Of a stretch of 64,000 nucleotides of DNA, positions 21,923 through 34,554 are shown piece by piece (the stretch's first letter is position 1; each line of letters starts with the position of its first letter). The notes beneath the pieces were generated by a model that made no database searches, was not told the origin of the DNA, and saw only the letters and a list, made by a program, of their open reading frames with translations. The position numbers and the translations under genes were made by a program. Origin of the DNA: Prorocentrum cordatum (lineage: Eukaryota > Sar > Dinophyceae > Prorocentrales > Prorocentraceae); assembly GCA_963575745.1 (NCBI GenBank), contig CAUYUJ010000892.1:438372-502371 (forward strand), in the 5' to 3' direction.

Positions 21923-22172
21923 CTTTAGAAGCCTCCTAGATGGGGTCGGAGTAGATGGGGTCGGAGGATCGCGCCGCATCGCCGATAGATCGGCGATGCA
22001 TCGGCGATGTATCGGCGATGCATCGGCGATGCATCGTCGACGTGGGCTATGCATCGGCGACGCCGGCGTGGAGAAAATCGAGCTCCGATTCGCGCCGCAT
22101 CGCCGATGCATCGACGATGCGGCGCGATCCTCCGACCCCATCTACTCCGACCCCATCTAAGAGGCCTAGAGC
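21923..22172 (-). mobile_element. Family E element acting as an intron (GATGCATC array)
   Basis: Ends GGCCTCTTAGATGGGG and inverse of AGCCTCCTAGATGGGG enclose many GATGCATCGGC units, each near-palindromic. Flanks GAAGGCTC/AAAGGCCC. A GC-AG intron of 250 bp restores VGWKAHTMEGGFQ in frame. Confidence 0.8.
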
Positions 22173-22894
22173 CTTCCAGCCCACAAGTGAATACTTGTAT
22201 GCGCTAACTGGCCTCCACACCTGGAGCTCGACATACACTGGAAAGCCGGCGAACAGCTCGAACTTCGTCAGGGTCCCATTCACCCCTATAGGAATGTTGA
22301 CCACCACAGGGCCATCCACCGGATCGCTGTCAAACGACGAGCGGGATGTGGGGGGATAGCCAACCTGCACCTCTGCAGAACACTTCTGCTCGGAAGACGT
22401 ATACGCTTGGCAGCCGTGGGAGTCTGCGTCTGTCGCCTCGCCCGCCGAGTCGCTGCACATCTGTGGGGGCTCAGCGCAGAGGGTCCAGCCCTCACCTTTG
22501 CCAGTGCTGTGCGTATGCCAGATGATGTCTCCTGTTGGTAGAACTCCATTCAGCGTGGATGTATCCTGTAGTGCTGGTACAGGGTCATGCCTGTAAAATA
22601 CTCCATTCACGTAAAGCTTGTCCACAATGGGATCTAGGTCAAGCATGACGGCCGACAGCGTGTAGCTACGAATAGGTTCATGAGCAAAAAGCCTACACGC
22701 ATGGAAGCCGTGAGGCTTTGCGCTGTGAATGCACAAACCGCTGACGGTGCACTCTCCATAATCAACCGTCCAAGACGAGCTCGAGTCCTCGGATTCGGGG
22801 GGCTCATCCCATGCAGCGGATTCCAAGACGCACGCTGCCCAACCACTGCTGCTTGGAGAAGGGTAGCCGTAAACACAGAAGCACGGCCCAGCAC
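22173..22894 (-). CDS. CUB-like domain plus start of a beta-sandwich domain
   Basis: This long exon is 240 codons plus two bases. It opens with GPCFCVYG and GWAACV. A CUB-like stretch follows (DYGECTVSGLCIHS, DKLYVNGVFYRHD, LPTGDIIWHTH, GWTLC). Next comes the first half of a C-C-A-C-type module (CSDSAGEATDADSHGC). It ends in a hydrophobic beta-rich segment (PVVVNIPIGVNGTLTKFELF, VYVELQVWRPV) with phase 0 at TGGAAG. The partner half is the exon at 21674-21922. Acceptor CAAACCAG (22895). Confidence 0.75.
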
Positions 22895-23247
22895 CTGGTT
22901 TGCATGAGGGAATACGATCCTGAGGGGCTGGTTTCTCATCCTGGCCATGAGGCTTTCCCTGGGACTGATTTTGCATCCCGACCATGTTTGTGGGCAGTTC
23001 TGGGGGCCGTCATGGGAAGGTTAAACTATACCCTAGACCAATACCGCGACTCCCTGGGCCTCTCCTGGGGTGCGGTCTGGCCAGGATTTCGAGGCGAAGC
23101 CAGCGGCGGCGACGAGGGCCTCCCAGAAGGCCCACAAGGCAAGAGCGAGGTGGGGAGTAGCGGTATTCGTACCTCTTCCTACTCCGACGTCGATGGCCCG
23201 GCGAAAAACCTCGGACACCCCTGCCCTCAGAACTCATGACCCCTATG

Positions 23248-23405
23248 AATATGTCGGGCGTGTCCCCCTACTAAAATACCCCAAAAAGGTAAAAAAATAC
23301 TCGAACAATAGTGCTCGGACGATTTTTGGACTATTTTTGGATTATCTGTGGGGTATTTTTCATTTCTCGTCGACGCTCTCCCTGTAGGGGGACAGGCCCG
23401 ACTTA
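23248..23405. mobile_element. Family A element A8
   Basis: Flanks CCCCTATG (23240-23247) and ACCCTATG (23406-23413). It lies inside the 540-bp intron 22895-23434 rather than defining it. Confidence 0.75.
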
Positions 23406-23434
23406 ACCCTATGCTGTTCCCTCGTGCTGAGCAC

Positions 23435-23764
23435 CAGCGGTTGGCAGCATGGCAGAAGTTGCGCTCGAGCACTGCGCCGCGACTGCCGACAGGCACTCCT
23501 CCGGCGAGCTCACGTTCGCGACGAACTCCTCCGACCCCGCACTCGCCGTGGACTCTGTCCACGCGCACGTGCCCCAGACCGTCCGTCCTCCTCCACAAGC
23601 ACAGCACAAATCTGACGCCGTGAAATCATGGTCATCCTGGTCGCCCGAGCAGTCCGGAGGGCGCCGGTACACGTCCAGCGCTGCGGTCGCGTCGAGCATG
23701 TCGCTCTCCAAACTCGGGAACAAGAGGAACTCCACATCGTCGATGTAGAGGTTTCCCGGATTCG
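23435..23764 (-). CDS. End of CBM4/9-like domain and second C-C-A-C module
   Basis: It begins ANPGNLYIDDVEFLLFPSLE, matching the final I-D-D-V strand of CBM4/9 domains. Then DFTASDLCCACGGG and a segment with EECLSAVAAQCSSATSAMLP follow. The acceptor is GGTCAG (23765). The GT donor after PTAG (23434) joins in phase to AGPCFCVYG of the next exon. The CBM-like fold is thus split across exons about 22 kb apart. Confidence 0.7.
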
Positions 23765-23923
23765 CTGACCCCTAGTGCGAAGTCACCTGGTGTGCAACGC
23801 GTCCTCCCCCCCCCCCTGGAAGCTCAAGCGAGGAGCTCCGCGAACCCCCTGAAGGGCGCTGATGTCTCCTGGGAGTCCCCGAAGGCCTGTGGGTGCCCAG
23901 AACCAACCAGACAGTTCCATTCT

Positions 23924-24122
23924 TGGAGGCCTCCCAGAGTGGGTCCGAGTAGATGGGGTGGGATGACTGCGCCGCATCAACATTACATCGCCGATGCGTC
24001 GGCGACGTCTGCGCTGCACCGGCGACGTCGGCGTGGAGACAATCGTGCTCGCGACGATGCAGCGGCGATGCGGCGCAATCCTCCGACCCCATCTGCATTA
24101 CTCGGGCCCCATCTGGGAGGCC
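23924..24122. mobile_element. Family E element
   Basis: AGGCCTCCCAGAG... to ...CTGGGAGGCCT, GATGCGTCGGCGACG core. Confidence 0.65.
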
Positions 24123-24146
24123 TCGGCCAGATGAGTGCGACTTACA

Positions 24147-24318
24147 GTCGACCCGTACAGCAAGAATGCGCGGTAAGGATGCAAGAGCCTTGGAGGCCAA
24201 CGCCAACGTTTTCGAACGAGGCTGGACAGCGAAAGCGAAGGATGGGCCGAAAGGGCAAGGATGCAAAGGTACCCTTGAGAAGGTTGCCCGTCCTCACAAT
24301 GCGGGTGAACTGTACGTC
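24147..24318. mobile_element. Family U element
   Basis: TTACAGTCGACCCGTACAGC to GCGGGTGAACTGTACG, interior GGTAAGGATGCAAGAGCC as at 3750. Confidence 0.6.
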
Positions 24319-24480
24319 TTTCTCGGGCCGGGCGTTTTCTTGGCGCCTCCGGGCGCCGGAGGTGGCCATGTATCGAGGCACGGGCCCCTCGGTGGGGCTG
24401 AAACCAGCTGCAGGCAGCAGCTTTCGTATCCCCCCCATCTCCCCATCTCCCCCTTTCGTCTGGCCCAACATTCCACAAGG
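24318..24480. mobile_element. Family B element, directly following a family U element
   Basis: GGCGCCTCCGGGCGCCGG core and GCAGGCAGCAGCTTTCGTA interior match the other copies. The left end is eroded. Confidence 0.6.
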
Positions 24481-24611
24481 GGCCGGGGCCGTATATTGAA
24501 ATAATAAGAGGCGCAATGAAATCGGGGGAGATATCATGGCCCCCGCCATGAGATACCGTCGTGGAACCCCTTCGACACATGCTTGCGGGGGGCTCCGTCT
24601 TGGGGGCACCG

Positions 24612-24739
24612 TGGGAGGAGGAGGAGGAGGAGGAAGAGGAGGAGGAGAGGATAATGAGGAGGAGGAGGAGAGGGAGGAGGAGGAGGGGAAGGAGGAGGAC
24701 GCCGACGCCAGCGCCGACGCCGACGCCGACCCCGCCGCG

Positions 24740-24770
<31 letters not shown>

Positions 24771-24780
24771 ACCCAAGAGG
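24612..24780. repeat. (GAG)n then GCCGAC/GAC repeats
   Basis: Simple triplet tract followed by GCCGACGCC units and a short GAC run. Confidence 0.8.
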
Positions 24781-24837
24781 AACGCACTGGGAGAGCTACG
24801 GCCGAGATGGGCACGGACAGTGGGGAGGAGCCTTCTC

Positions 24838-25002
24838 TGAGGGGGCCCCAGAACACACAAATAAATACACAAACAAACAACATATTTCGCCCTGTTTTCT
24901 GGCTTTTTGTCTTCCCCCCCATCTCCAATATTTTCCAATATTTTCTGGGAAATCGACGATTAATTGTGTCTGTGCGTTTTTTCCCCTCCTGATTCTCCCC
25001 TG
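24838..25002. mobile_element. Family C element
   Basis: GAGGGGCCCCAGAACACAC to TTTTCCCCTCCTGA, with short ends GGAGGGG/CCCCTCC and shared flank TTCTC. Confidence 0.65.
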
Positions 25003-25324
25003 ACAGTGGTCTGCGCTCGGTGCGGTTCGTTTCCTGCCTTTGCTCGTGAGCCAAGTGGGCAGGCGTGCTCGCTGAAGGGAGCCGCCGCGTCCCCCCCCCC
25101 CCCTCTTGGCCGCCCTCGATGAACTGTACGTCTTTCCGCAGGGGGGCGAATATGAGCAGAGCCGCCGGGCATGTGACGGCCCTGATCGCGCCCGGCGGCA
25201 TCCTGGCTGGCCAGGACTGCACCGCGGCCCGGCTCCCACACAACGACGCCAAACTCCCACACGAAGTTGAGCATGGTCGACCCCAAACTCGGAGACAGAC
25301 AACCTCGCTCCGCTACTCGCTACT

Positions 25325-25502
25325 CGCAATCAGTATCGTTTAACCAATCCCCATCCCCAGCGGCGTGGCCTGGGCCCCACTGGCCGATCTACCCCCCTAG
25401 GGGGGGATATAGGCCGTTCCCTTCGGGTTTCGAGGGGTGTATCCCCAACTGGGGGGGTAGTAGGTCTCGAAGGGGATGGGGATGGGGATTTGTTAAACGA
25501 TA
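25325..25502. mobile_element. Family T element
   Basis: GTATCGTTTAACCAATCCCC to inverse GTTAAACGATAC, with CTTCGGGTTTCGAGGGGTGT interior as at 4000. Confidence 0.7.
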
Positions 25503-25639
25503 CCGGCGCAAATGGACTGGGTCCGCCGCGGGGAATTTACGATCCATGATATCGAGGCAACTGTGTGTTTTTGCTCGGACGTTTGCGAGTAGGCAAGTTG
25601 CGAGTGGTAGAACGCGCTTGGTAATGAAAGGGGAGTAGG

Positions 25640-26690
25640 ACTGCGAGGCACGAGAACGTTTCCAAGCACCTCAACTGGGCGACGGGTAATAACAATGCTG
25701 AAAATAGTCACGGTGATGATACTACGTCTGGGGCTGTGTTGGTCTGCTCTGCGCTGTGCCGCGCCGCACAGTGACCTGGCAGGGGACGCGCCACGGAACG
25801 TGCCAGTGGACGTGCAAGGGGAAGCGCCGCCGGATGCGCCAGGAGGGGAACGCGCCAAGGGACGCGCCGCGTAACGTGCCAGGGGGACGCGCCACGGTAC
25901 TTGCCAGCAGACGTGCCATGGGGGTGTGCCAGGGGACGTGCCGAGGGACGCTCCGCGCGACGTGCCCAGGGGACCCGCCAAGGAAAGTGCCCGAAGGCCA
26001 CGATCCTTCATGCATTTCCTTCGCGAACTGCGCGGCATCCGCGCTCCCAGGTCCAAGGCCCTCCGTAAAGCAAGCTGCGTCCGCGCCCCCAGGGTCGCGC
26101 TCCCTTTTTGTGAATGACACGGGCGTCGCGCTCCCGAGGCCGCGATCCATTCGAAAGCTGCGCCGCGCCCGTGGCTCCCACAGCCCAGACCCCCTGGCGA
26201 GTGAACAGCACGGCGCCCGCATCCCCCGAGGCCACGATGCCCTGTAAACAACCGTGCTCGCGCACTCCTGAGGCTGCGTCCCCTTCTAGATTACGCGGTC
26301 CGCGCTTCCATGGCCAGGATCCTTCGTAACATCAGTTGCGTGCGCGCTCCCCGGAGCCCTCGTACATGAATGAAAGTCCGCGCACAAGGCCAGCGATCCT
26401 TTTTGTAGATTACCTAGGGCCAGGAGGAGAGGTGCAACCTATAGGAATAGTGATGCAACACACTGGATTCAAGCCCCACGAGAGGGGCAATGTATAGGAA
26501 TATACGCAAAACACCTCCAAATTCTATACCCACGGGGGGGGGAATCTAACGGAATTGACGTAACGCATGATGGACTCGAGCCCTCAGGAGAAGGGTAGCC
26601 CATAAGAATACACGTGCACAACCTTTCGGTGTCGACCCCCATGAGAGGAGCAATACATCGCTACATTGCAATACGCTACATTACACTACA
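25640..26690. repeat. Satellite cassette 1
   Basis: In order: a head shared with 39.8, 41.5 and 63.05 kb (GCTGTGTTG...CGCCGCACAGTGA), a GGGACGCGCC/GTGCCAG minisatellite (25760-25985), a ~47-bp repeat with CACGATCC (25990-26370), and a ~54-bp repeat with CGAGCCC (26420-26690). Confidence 0.75.
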
Positions 26691-27465
26691 TTCATCCATC
26701 CATCCATCCATACATACACACATACATATAACATGTGATACATGTATGTGTACGTACGTGCACACATACATGCACCCATATATACAGACCTATACACATG
26801 CACGCATACATGAATAAACACCTAGCTACCTGCATACGTACAAACGTCTACACATGCACGCATGGACACGTACATAGACATATATATCGCCGTGCACACA
26901 AACGTATGCATGTACATGTACGCAACCATACACATACACATATACATATACATGCATGTTTGGACATACATGCATGTACGTGTGCATGAGTGCAGTCATA
27001 CGAACCCATTCTCATGTTTACACAACTACATGCGTGCATGCATGCATGTGTGCATGCATGCATGCATGCATACAGGCACACAAACATACACACATCCATA
27101 CACACAAACGCACCCCTACCCACACACACACGTACACACGTGCAAACACACATACTCACACATATACACGAATGCATGCTTGCGTACGTGGATACATACT
27201 TACATGCATGCACACGTGCATACAATACATACAGACATGCATAAATGCATGCATGCATACACTCATGCACTCGTACGGATACATCTACACCTACACCTAC
27301 ATCTACAGCTACACCTACATCTACACATAAACCTTCACCTACACATACACGTATAAACCCACATACATATAAAAGTGCACGCACACATACATACGTACAC
27401 ACGTGCATACATACGTATGTGCTTTCACACTTGCAACATACGTACACACATACATGTGGTAAGGG
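26690..27465. repeat. Cryptic (ACATAC)n microsatellite
   Basis: Mixed CATACA, CATGCATG and CTACAC repeats. All overlapping ORFs are artefacts. Confidence 0.85.
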
Positions 27466-27719
27466 ACCTAGCACATCAAATATCTGGCCCCAGGAGAGGG
27501 GGCGTTTATCCGCCGGTCCCCTTTGTGGGGCCACCAGGCTGTAGGCAGAAGGTTCGCAGTTTCCTGTACCAGTTGCAGCTTCTAGTTTCCACTGTTACAG
27601 TTCTGCTTCTTGCTGCTTGTTACTGTTCCTTGTTGATGGACCGCGCGAGGAGGGGGAGGCCCAAAAGGTTTGACACGCCCTGAGCGTGTTGTCTGAATTG
27701 CTGGGGTGGGTAAAAATGT

Positions 27720-28460
27720 TCACCCCTCACGCAGATCGGCGGGGTCAGGGTGCAAAAACACATGGGATTTGCCACATGTCTGAAATTCGCTGGCACCCCT
27801 CACGCAGATCCGTAAGGTCAGGGTCCAAAAATACAAAGGATTTGCCACATTTCTGAAATTCGCTGGCACCCCTCACGCAGATCGGCGTGGTCAGGGTCCA
27901 AAAACAAATTGGATTTGCGACATTTGGCACCCCTCATGCAGATCGGCGGGGTCAGGGTGCAAAAACATACGGATTTGCCACATTTCTGAAATTCGCTGGC
28001 CCCCCCCACGCAGATGCGTAAGGTCAGGGTCCAAAAACAAAAAGGATGTGCCACATGTCTGAAATTCGCTGGCACACCTCACGCAGATCCGTAAGGTCAG
28101 GTGTGATGTGTAACCTTTCTGAAATTCGATGGCACTCCTCATGCAGATCGGCGGGGTCAGGGTCCGAGAACCCAAGGGATTCTCAACATTTCTGACATTC
28201 AGTGGCACCCCTCTCGCGGATCGACAGGGTCATGGTCCGAAAGCACAAGGGATTTGCCACATTTCTGAAACCGGTGGCACCCCTCACGCGGATCGACAGG
28301 GTCATGGTCCGAAAACCCAAAAGGATTCTCAACATTTGTGAAATCTGGCGGCACCCCTGACGCAGATCCGTAAGGTCAGAGTCCAAAAACATAGTGATTT
28401 GCCACATGCCTGACATTCGGTGGCGCCCCTCACGCAAATACCTAGGGTCAGGGTCGAAGA
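27720..28460. repeat. Minisatellite of about 70-75 bp, roughly ten units
   Basis: Unit: GGCACCCCTCACGCAGATC, GGGGTCAGGGTCC, AAAAACA, GGATTTGCCACA, TTTCTGAAATTCGCT. The units differ by small indels. Confidence 0.85.
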
Positions 28461-28649
28461 GCAACAGGTCTCGACACTGCATCACGGCGGCGCCCAGACC
28501 TCATGATTTAGCTGTTGCATCTCCTGTTATCCGAGACAGGGGGCCGGCGGCATGGGGCGAAACCCTCACGGATAATACTGATACCTACACGACCACCGTT
28601 CGGGTAATAAGGAGGTTGGAGGGGGAGGAACCAACGTCTCACTCGATCG

Positions 28650-30055
28650 GTCTCACGATCGATCTCTCTATCGATCTCTCTATCGGCCCCGCTCGATCGA
28701 TCTCACTCGATCGATCTCACAATCGATTTCACTCGATCTACTACATTCGATCGATCTCACAATCGATCTCACTATCGATATCACTAACGATCTCACAATC
28801 GAACTCACATTCGGTATCACTACCGATCAGACCATCGATACCACAATCGATATCACAATCAATACAATCATCAACATGATCGTCGCCAACGCCATCAACA
28901 TCATCGGCATCATCATCATCGGGACACCATCATCATCATCAGCTCATCACCATCATCACCAACATCAACATCACCATCATCATCGGGACTCCAGCATCGT
29001 CACCAGCATTATCATCATCATCAGCACCATCATCATCGGGACACCATCATCATGATCATCAGCATCGAAACACCACCATCCTCACCATCATCTCATCTCA
29101 CCCTCAACATCATAATGAACAACCCCATCAGCATCATCATCATCATCATCGGGGCACCATCATCATCAGCAGCATCAACATCAACATTATCATCATCGGG
29201 ACACCTTCATTATCGTCACCATCATCATCAGCATCAGCATCATCACCATCATCAGCATCGACAAACCATCATCATAATCAACATCAACATCAACACCATC
29301 ATCATCGGGCCACCATCATCATAATCATCATCATCAACACCTCGCCATCATCCTCATGATCAACATCATCATCATCATGGGGACACCATCATCGTCATCA
29401 TCATCAACATCACCATCATCGTGACATCATCATCATCACCATCATCATCAACAGCATCATCATCAACCTTACCATTACCATCATCATCGGGACACCATTA
29501 TCATCATCCTCATCAACATCATCATCACCATCATCATCTCATCATCTCATCATCACCATCATCAGGATCATCATCAACATCATCACCATCGGGACACCAT
29601 CATCAGCAACATTATCAGCATCATCAACATCATCATCATCGGGACACCACCATCATCACAACCATGGTCATCATCATCATCAGCATCATCAACATCGTCA
29701 ACATTACCATCATCATCATCATCGTCATCATCGGGACACCATCATCATCACCATCACCATCACCATTGTAATCGTCATCATCACCATCATCACCATCATC
29801 GACATCACCATCACCATCACCATCACCATCACCATTGTAATCGTCATCATCACCATCAGCACCATCATCGACATCACCATCACCATCACCATCACCATCA
29901 CCATCACCATCACCATCACCATCACCATGGTAATCGTCATCATCACCATCATCACCATCATCGACATCACCATCACCATCACCACCACCATCACCATCAC
30001 CATCATCATCACCATCATCATCATCATCACCGGCACCATCACCATCACCATATTT
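28650..30055. repeat. ATCGATCTCAC repeat grading into (ATC)n
   Basis: ATCGATCTCAC-type units at 28650-28870, then CATCAT/CATCACCAT repeats with a recurring CATCGGGACACCAT motif every 50-100 bp. Confidence 0.85.
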
Positions 30056-30409
30056 TTTTCCTGCGCGAAGACCGCCCGATCCGCTTCCCCTCGAGGGGGC
30101 TATTCCCAGCGCAACTCCACCGACCAGTGACGACTGCAAGGCACTGAAAGCAAAAATCCTGCAATGGCCCTGGGTTCGGGGGGGGAGCAGACAAGCCGGC
30201 CAGTATTAGGCTGCGCGCCAGACATACCCCAGTCCAGCTCGACTAAAGCAGCCGCAACGGAGGGGAAGGCGAGGGGAAGGAGGAGGAGGAGGAGGAAGAG
30301 GGGAGCGAGGGGAGAAGGGAAACATGCGACATACTGCAGTGCAACCGCCCACGGCCTACGACGTCCAGCCGTGGCTCATAGAAGACAAGGCGTCCCCATC
30401 AGGAGCCAG

Positions 30410-30430
30410 AGGCACCATCACCATCACCAT

Positions 30431-30481
<51 letters not shown>

Positions 30482-30488
30482 TATTATT

Positions 30489-30534
<46 letters not shown>

Positions 30535-30616
30535 GCATCAGCATCATCATCATCATCATCACCATCACCATCACCATCACCATCACCATCACCATCACCA
30601 TCACCATCACCATCAC

Positions 30617-30683
<67 letters not shown>

Positions 30684-30690
30684 GGGACAC
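30410..30690. repeat. (CAT)n microsatellite
   Basis: Nearly pure CAT/CAC triplets. The His-rich plus-strand frame is an artefact. Confidence 0.9.
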
Positions 30691-31029
30691 CGACGGGACA
30701 CCAGCGGGACACCGGCGGGACACCGCGGACCACCGGCCCCCGCAAAGGAAACATTTGGTCCGGCCGCGCCTCATGGAGGCGGGACACCGGTGGGACACCG
30801 CGGGCCACCGGCCCCCGGAAAGGAAACATTTGGTTCGGCCGCGCCTCAGCCGGAGGAGACTTTCTTCTCGCCTGCCCACGCAGCTTCGCCTCGCCCGCAC
30901 GTACGGCACGCACGAACACGAAACCGAAACCGATTTCCCGGTAGGGGGGCTCTCCATTCCACTTCGATCTCACCCCCTCACCTCCGACTTAAACTAATAG
31001 CACTGCTGATACTAATGCAAATATCAGAA

Positions 31030-31803
31030 TCGGCGTAACAGGCCGGAGGATTCGAGCCCCAAGAGAGGGGCAATCTACAGGGAGACGTGTAAAACACAAC
31101 GGAGTCGAGTCCCAGGTGAGGGGCAATCTGTAAGAGCACGCGAAGAGCACGAAGGACTCGAACCCCAAAGGCAATCGATAGGAATCCAGGGGACACACAA
31201 AAAGAAGGACCCGAGCCCCAGCAGAAGGACACAGTGTAGGAACCTGCGTAAGCACAAAGAGGGCTCCAGCGCCAGGAGAGGGGTAACCTGTAGGAGCAGT
31301 ACTGAGAACAACATGAAACTGTTCGGGTTTCCTGGGTGCCTCCCGGGGCCAGGGGGGAGGACCTCACGGAAGCCCTGCTAGGTGCCTCCTGGGGGGCGAA
31401 AAGCGCCCACCGAACACGTCCTGGGGCCTCCTGGGGCGGGGGGGGGGGAAAGGCGCTTCCAGAGCACACGTCTCAATACAGAAGAGTGCCTCCTGGGGCC
31501 TGAGGGGGAGGACCTCCTGGAAGTCCTTCTGGGTGCCTCCTGGGGGGCGAAAAGCGGCCACCGAACACGTCCTGGGGCCTCCCGGGCCGGGGGGGGAAGG
31601 CGTTCCAGAGCACACGTCTCGATACGGAAGAATGCCTCCTGGGGACTCCTGGGTGCTCGCTCGACTGCTCAGGCGAGGGGCGATCTGTAGGGCTACACGC
31701 ACAACGCGAGGACTCGAGCCCCAGGAGAGGTGCAATACATTTATGTAGTCTGACCGTGTAGTTATTTATACATATGTGTATACACATATATACATTTCGA
31801 GAT

Positions 31804-31834
<31 letters not shown>

Positions 31835-32410
31835 AAAAAAAAAAACAGCAAAAAAAGCATGCACGTAAAACGCGACGGATTGGAACCCCAGGAGAAGGGC
31901 AATCAATAGGAATGCACGTTGAACACAAAGGACTCGAGCCCTGAGCGAGTGGCAATCTGCAGGAACACGCGTAAAAGATAAGATCCAAGCCCCATGAAAT
32001 GGGCAAAATGTAGGGACACACGTACAACATAACGGCTTCAAACACCAGGAGGCGGGCAACCGCTGGGATTATAAACAAACTAATTGGATTCGCGCTCCCA
32101 AGGCCACGTTCCTGTGTGAATTACGCTGCGTTCGCCTTCTCAGGGCAACGATCCCTTATAAACGACGTTGACTCCGCGCGACGATCTCACGTAAATTACG
32201 CTGCGACCGCGCTCCCAGGGCCACGATCCTCTGTACATTACGCTGCGCCCACGCTTCCAAGAACACGATCCCTCGTACATGAAGCTGCGCTCGCTCTCCC
32301 GAGGCTAGGATCCCTGACACATTCCACTGCGTCCGCGTTCCGAGGGCCACGACACCTCTTAACTTACGCGGCGTCCGCGCTCCCATGGTGACGATCCCTG
32401 GCGAATAGTT
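31030..32410. repeat. Mixed minisatellites
   Basis: ~54-bp CGAGCCCCAGGAGAGG repeats (31030-31320, 31680-32060), a ~165-bp unit with GTGCCTCCTGGGG (31335-31660), a GA/TATA run (31770-31850), and the ~47-bp CACGATCC repeat (32090-32400). Confidence 0.75.
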
Positions 32411-32419
32411 AAAAATGCA

Positions 32420-33740
32420 ACCGCACTCCCACAGAACCGCTTGGGCATCCTGGGGCGACCAGGCCAGCCAAGTCATGCAAAACAAACGTTCCGTTCGAGA
32501 TATCCTCGAGAACTCTGCGCGCAGGACGCGCCGTCCTCGAGCAAGGCAAGGAACAACAATCAAGGCTCCTTGCGTTTCTCTGACACTGCGGCCTCCCCAA
32601 ATTCCCGGGAAAAACTCGCCTTCCTCTGGCTCCCACCGGGTCCCTCTAAGCACGGGTAAGTTCATTCTGAGGAGGAGGAGGATTGAGGAGGAGGAGGAGG
32701 AAGATTGCTAGAGCGTGAACCTTCGAGCCTCAAAGGGCCACCGCAACCCGGGACCTCTCCTGCCAGGCAGCAGCCCCCGGCGGGGGCACAGTCGGGGCAT
32801 TGCCTCGGCGTCGGCCTCGAAGGGATCCTGCGCCCCAAGGCTCACGCGAACGGTGGAGGCGCTTTCGCCCGCGATGAAGAAGTGCTCGAACTTGGCCCAC
32901 GCCTGGGAGGGCAGACCGTTTTTTTCCATACGAAGCATCCCCTCGCAACCACACAAGGTGAATAGATCCTCGGGCTTGCATGCCGGGACTACAAACGCAA
33001 GTGTAAAGACAATCTAAGATACATCATGTGTAGGATTTGTATCCATGTGCCGCCCTGTCGACAAGGCTGACGGAATATGCCTTAGAACAACGCATCATGG
33101 TTCGGAAACACGCCTGGGAAGGAACCACGCGTGCCGGCACATCATCGGGGCCCACCAAAGGGGGGGGGGACCCTGAGGGGGGGGGAGTTCGATCCGCTGG
33201 TGCATCGAACTTCCGAAAAAAAAAACGATGCCCCCTGCGCGCCCCGATGTCCGACGCCTCTCGGGTTCCAGCGGCGGCGGGAGACCTCGTTTTGTATAGT
33301 TGTTATGTGATTCGATGCGCCAACGGACCGAACTCCCCCCCCCACTGTGCCCCCCCCCTTTTGCGAGGTCCCGACATCAGGAGCGAAAGAAGGACGTACA
33401 CGTACATGAAACCACGCTGGTTTTGAGAGTTCGCATTGCGCGAATGTTCTTAGCTTGCGGCTGGTCTCGCGGGTCAAGGGGCCGTGTTCATGTACATAGC
33501 CGGGCGCGAGCGTCCTTTGTGGGCTCCCTAGTGCAGTCGTGGCGTGGACCCAAGGAACCCCAAATAAGGAACGAGGCCCCGTGGATCCACAAGTCAAATT
33601 TCGGCTTCCCATCGAAAGCCTGGGGCAAAACCTTGGGCAAGCTGCGAAACAATCGAGGAGCACCGAGCCCCTGCCTTCAGCGCCCCGACTGTGCCCAGAC
33701 CCTCCGACGATAGGACTGTTCAATCGCCGCGCTCGTCAAT
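32420..33740. other. Unassigned stretch
   Basis: Mixed composition with a short (GAG)n at 32670-32700. Both strands have open frames around 33150-33720 but no domain, splice support or repeat family that I can identify. Confidence 0.35.
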
Positions 33741-33747
33741 TATCAAG

Positions 33748-33934
33748 GGGCCCAAGGACACACACACACATGTATATATAAATATATAAAGAAAGGCACA
33801 CAAATAATTGGATTCGCCATATTTGCCAATATTTTCTAGGTTTGTTGTCTTCCCCCCCACTTCCCATATTTTCCCATATTTCTCCCTGGGCATCAACGAT
33901 GAATCGCGTCGGTGTGTTTCTTCCCCTCCTGAGA
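33748..33934. mobile_element. Family C element
   Basis: Same ends, CCCATATTTTCCCATATTTC interior. Confidence 0.65.
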
Positions 33935-34118
33935 TCAGCAGCCCCCCGGGGGCCCGCTGCCGGGGCCCGCTGCCAGGCACTGGGGGGGGGGGGGGCGCGG
34001 GCGAGAAAACGCGGCCCCGGGCGGGGAGCGGCTCCCGGGGCCGACCGCGCGCGCCGTGCCCGTCGGGAGGGGCCCAGGGACACCGAGGAGGGCGAGGAGG
34101 AAAGGAGGGACTATCGGG

Positions 34119-34312
34119 TCGGGCGAAAGGGGGGGATAGCAAAGGGGGGGGGTGAGAATCAGCTCACGCAGCTGAATGTCCCGGCGCCTCCCGGCGCCGG
34201 AGGCGGCCATGTATCGAGGAACGGGCCCCTCGGTGAGGCCGAAACCAGCTGCATGCAGCAGATTTCGTAACCCCCCCTTTCCCAATCCCCCCCTTTCGTC
34301 GGGCCCGAGACT
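34119..34312. mobile_element. Family B element
   Basis: About 90% similar by eye to the copy at 632. Flanks share GACTA. Confidence 0.65.
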
Positions 34313-34554
34313 ACGGGATGGCAAACCAAAGAAAAAACGAATAATGAAGCACACGGGAAGGTAGGACAAATAAGGAGACACGGGTCCCAGGATTCCCCAT
34401 CTTATCTGGCATTCTCTGTCCATCTCGTCAGCCCCCACCGTCCACGTTTCCTGTCCATGCGGTTCCACTCCCCCTACCTGTACCTGTACGACCACCCTTC
34501 GGGTGATAAGGATGTTGTGGGGGGGCGGGGGGTTACCAACATCTGACTCAATCG

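Noticed and set aside
26614-27534. Cys/His/Thr-rich ORFs in the ACATAC region
   Set aside because: Simple-sequence artefacts with overlapping frames on both strands.
30164-30997. 277-residue His-rich plus-strand ORF
   Set aside because: It is a translated (CAT)n microsatellite; the opposite strand is equally open as poly-Met/Asp.
33142-33723. 193-residue minus-strand ORF
   Set aside because: No domain, both strands open, no splice support.
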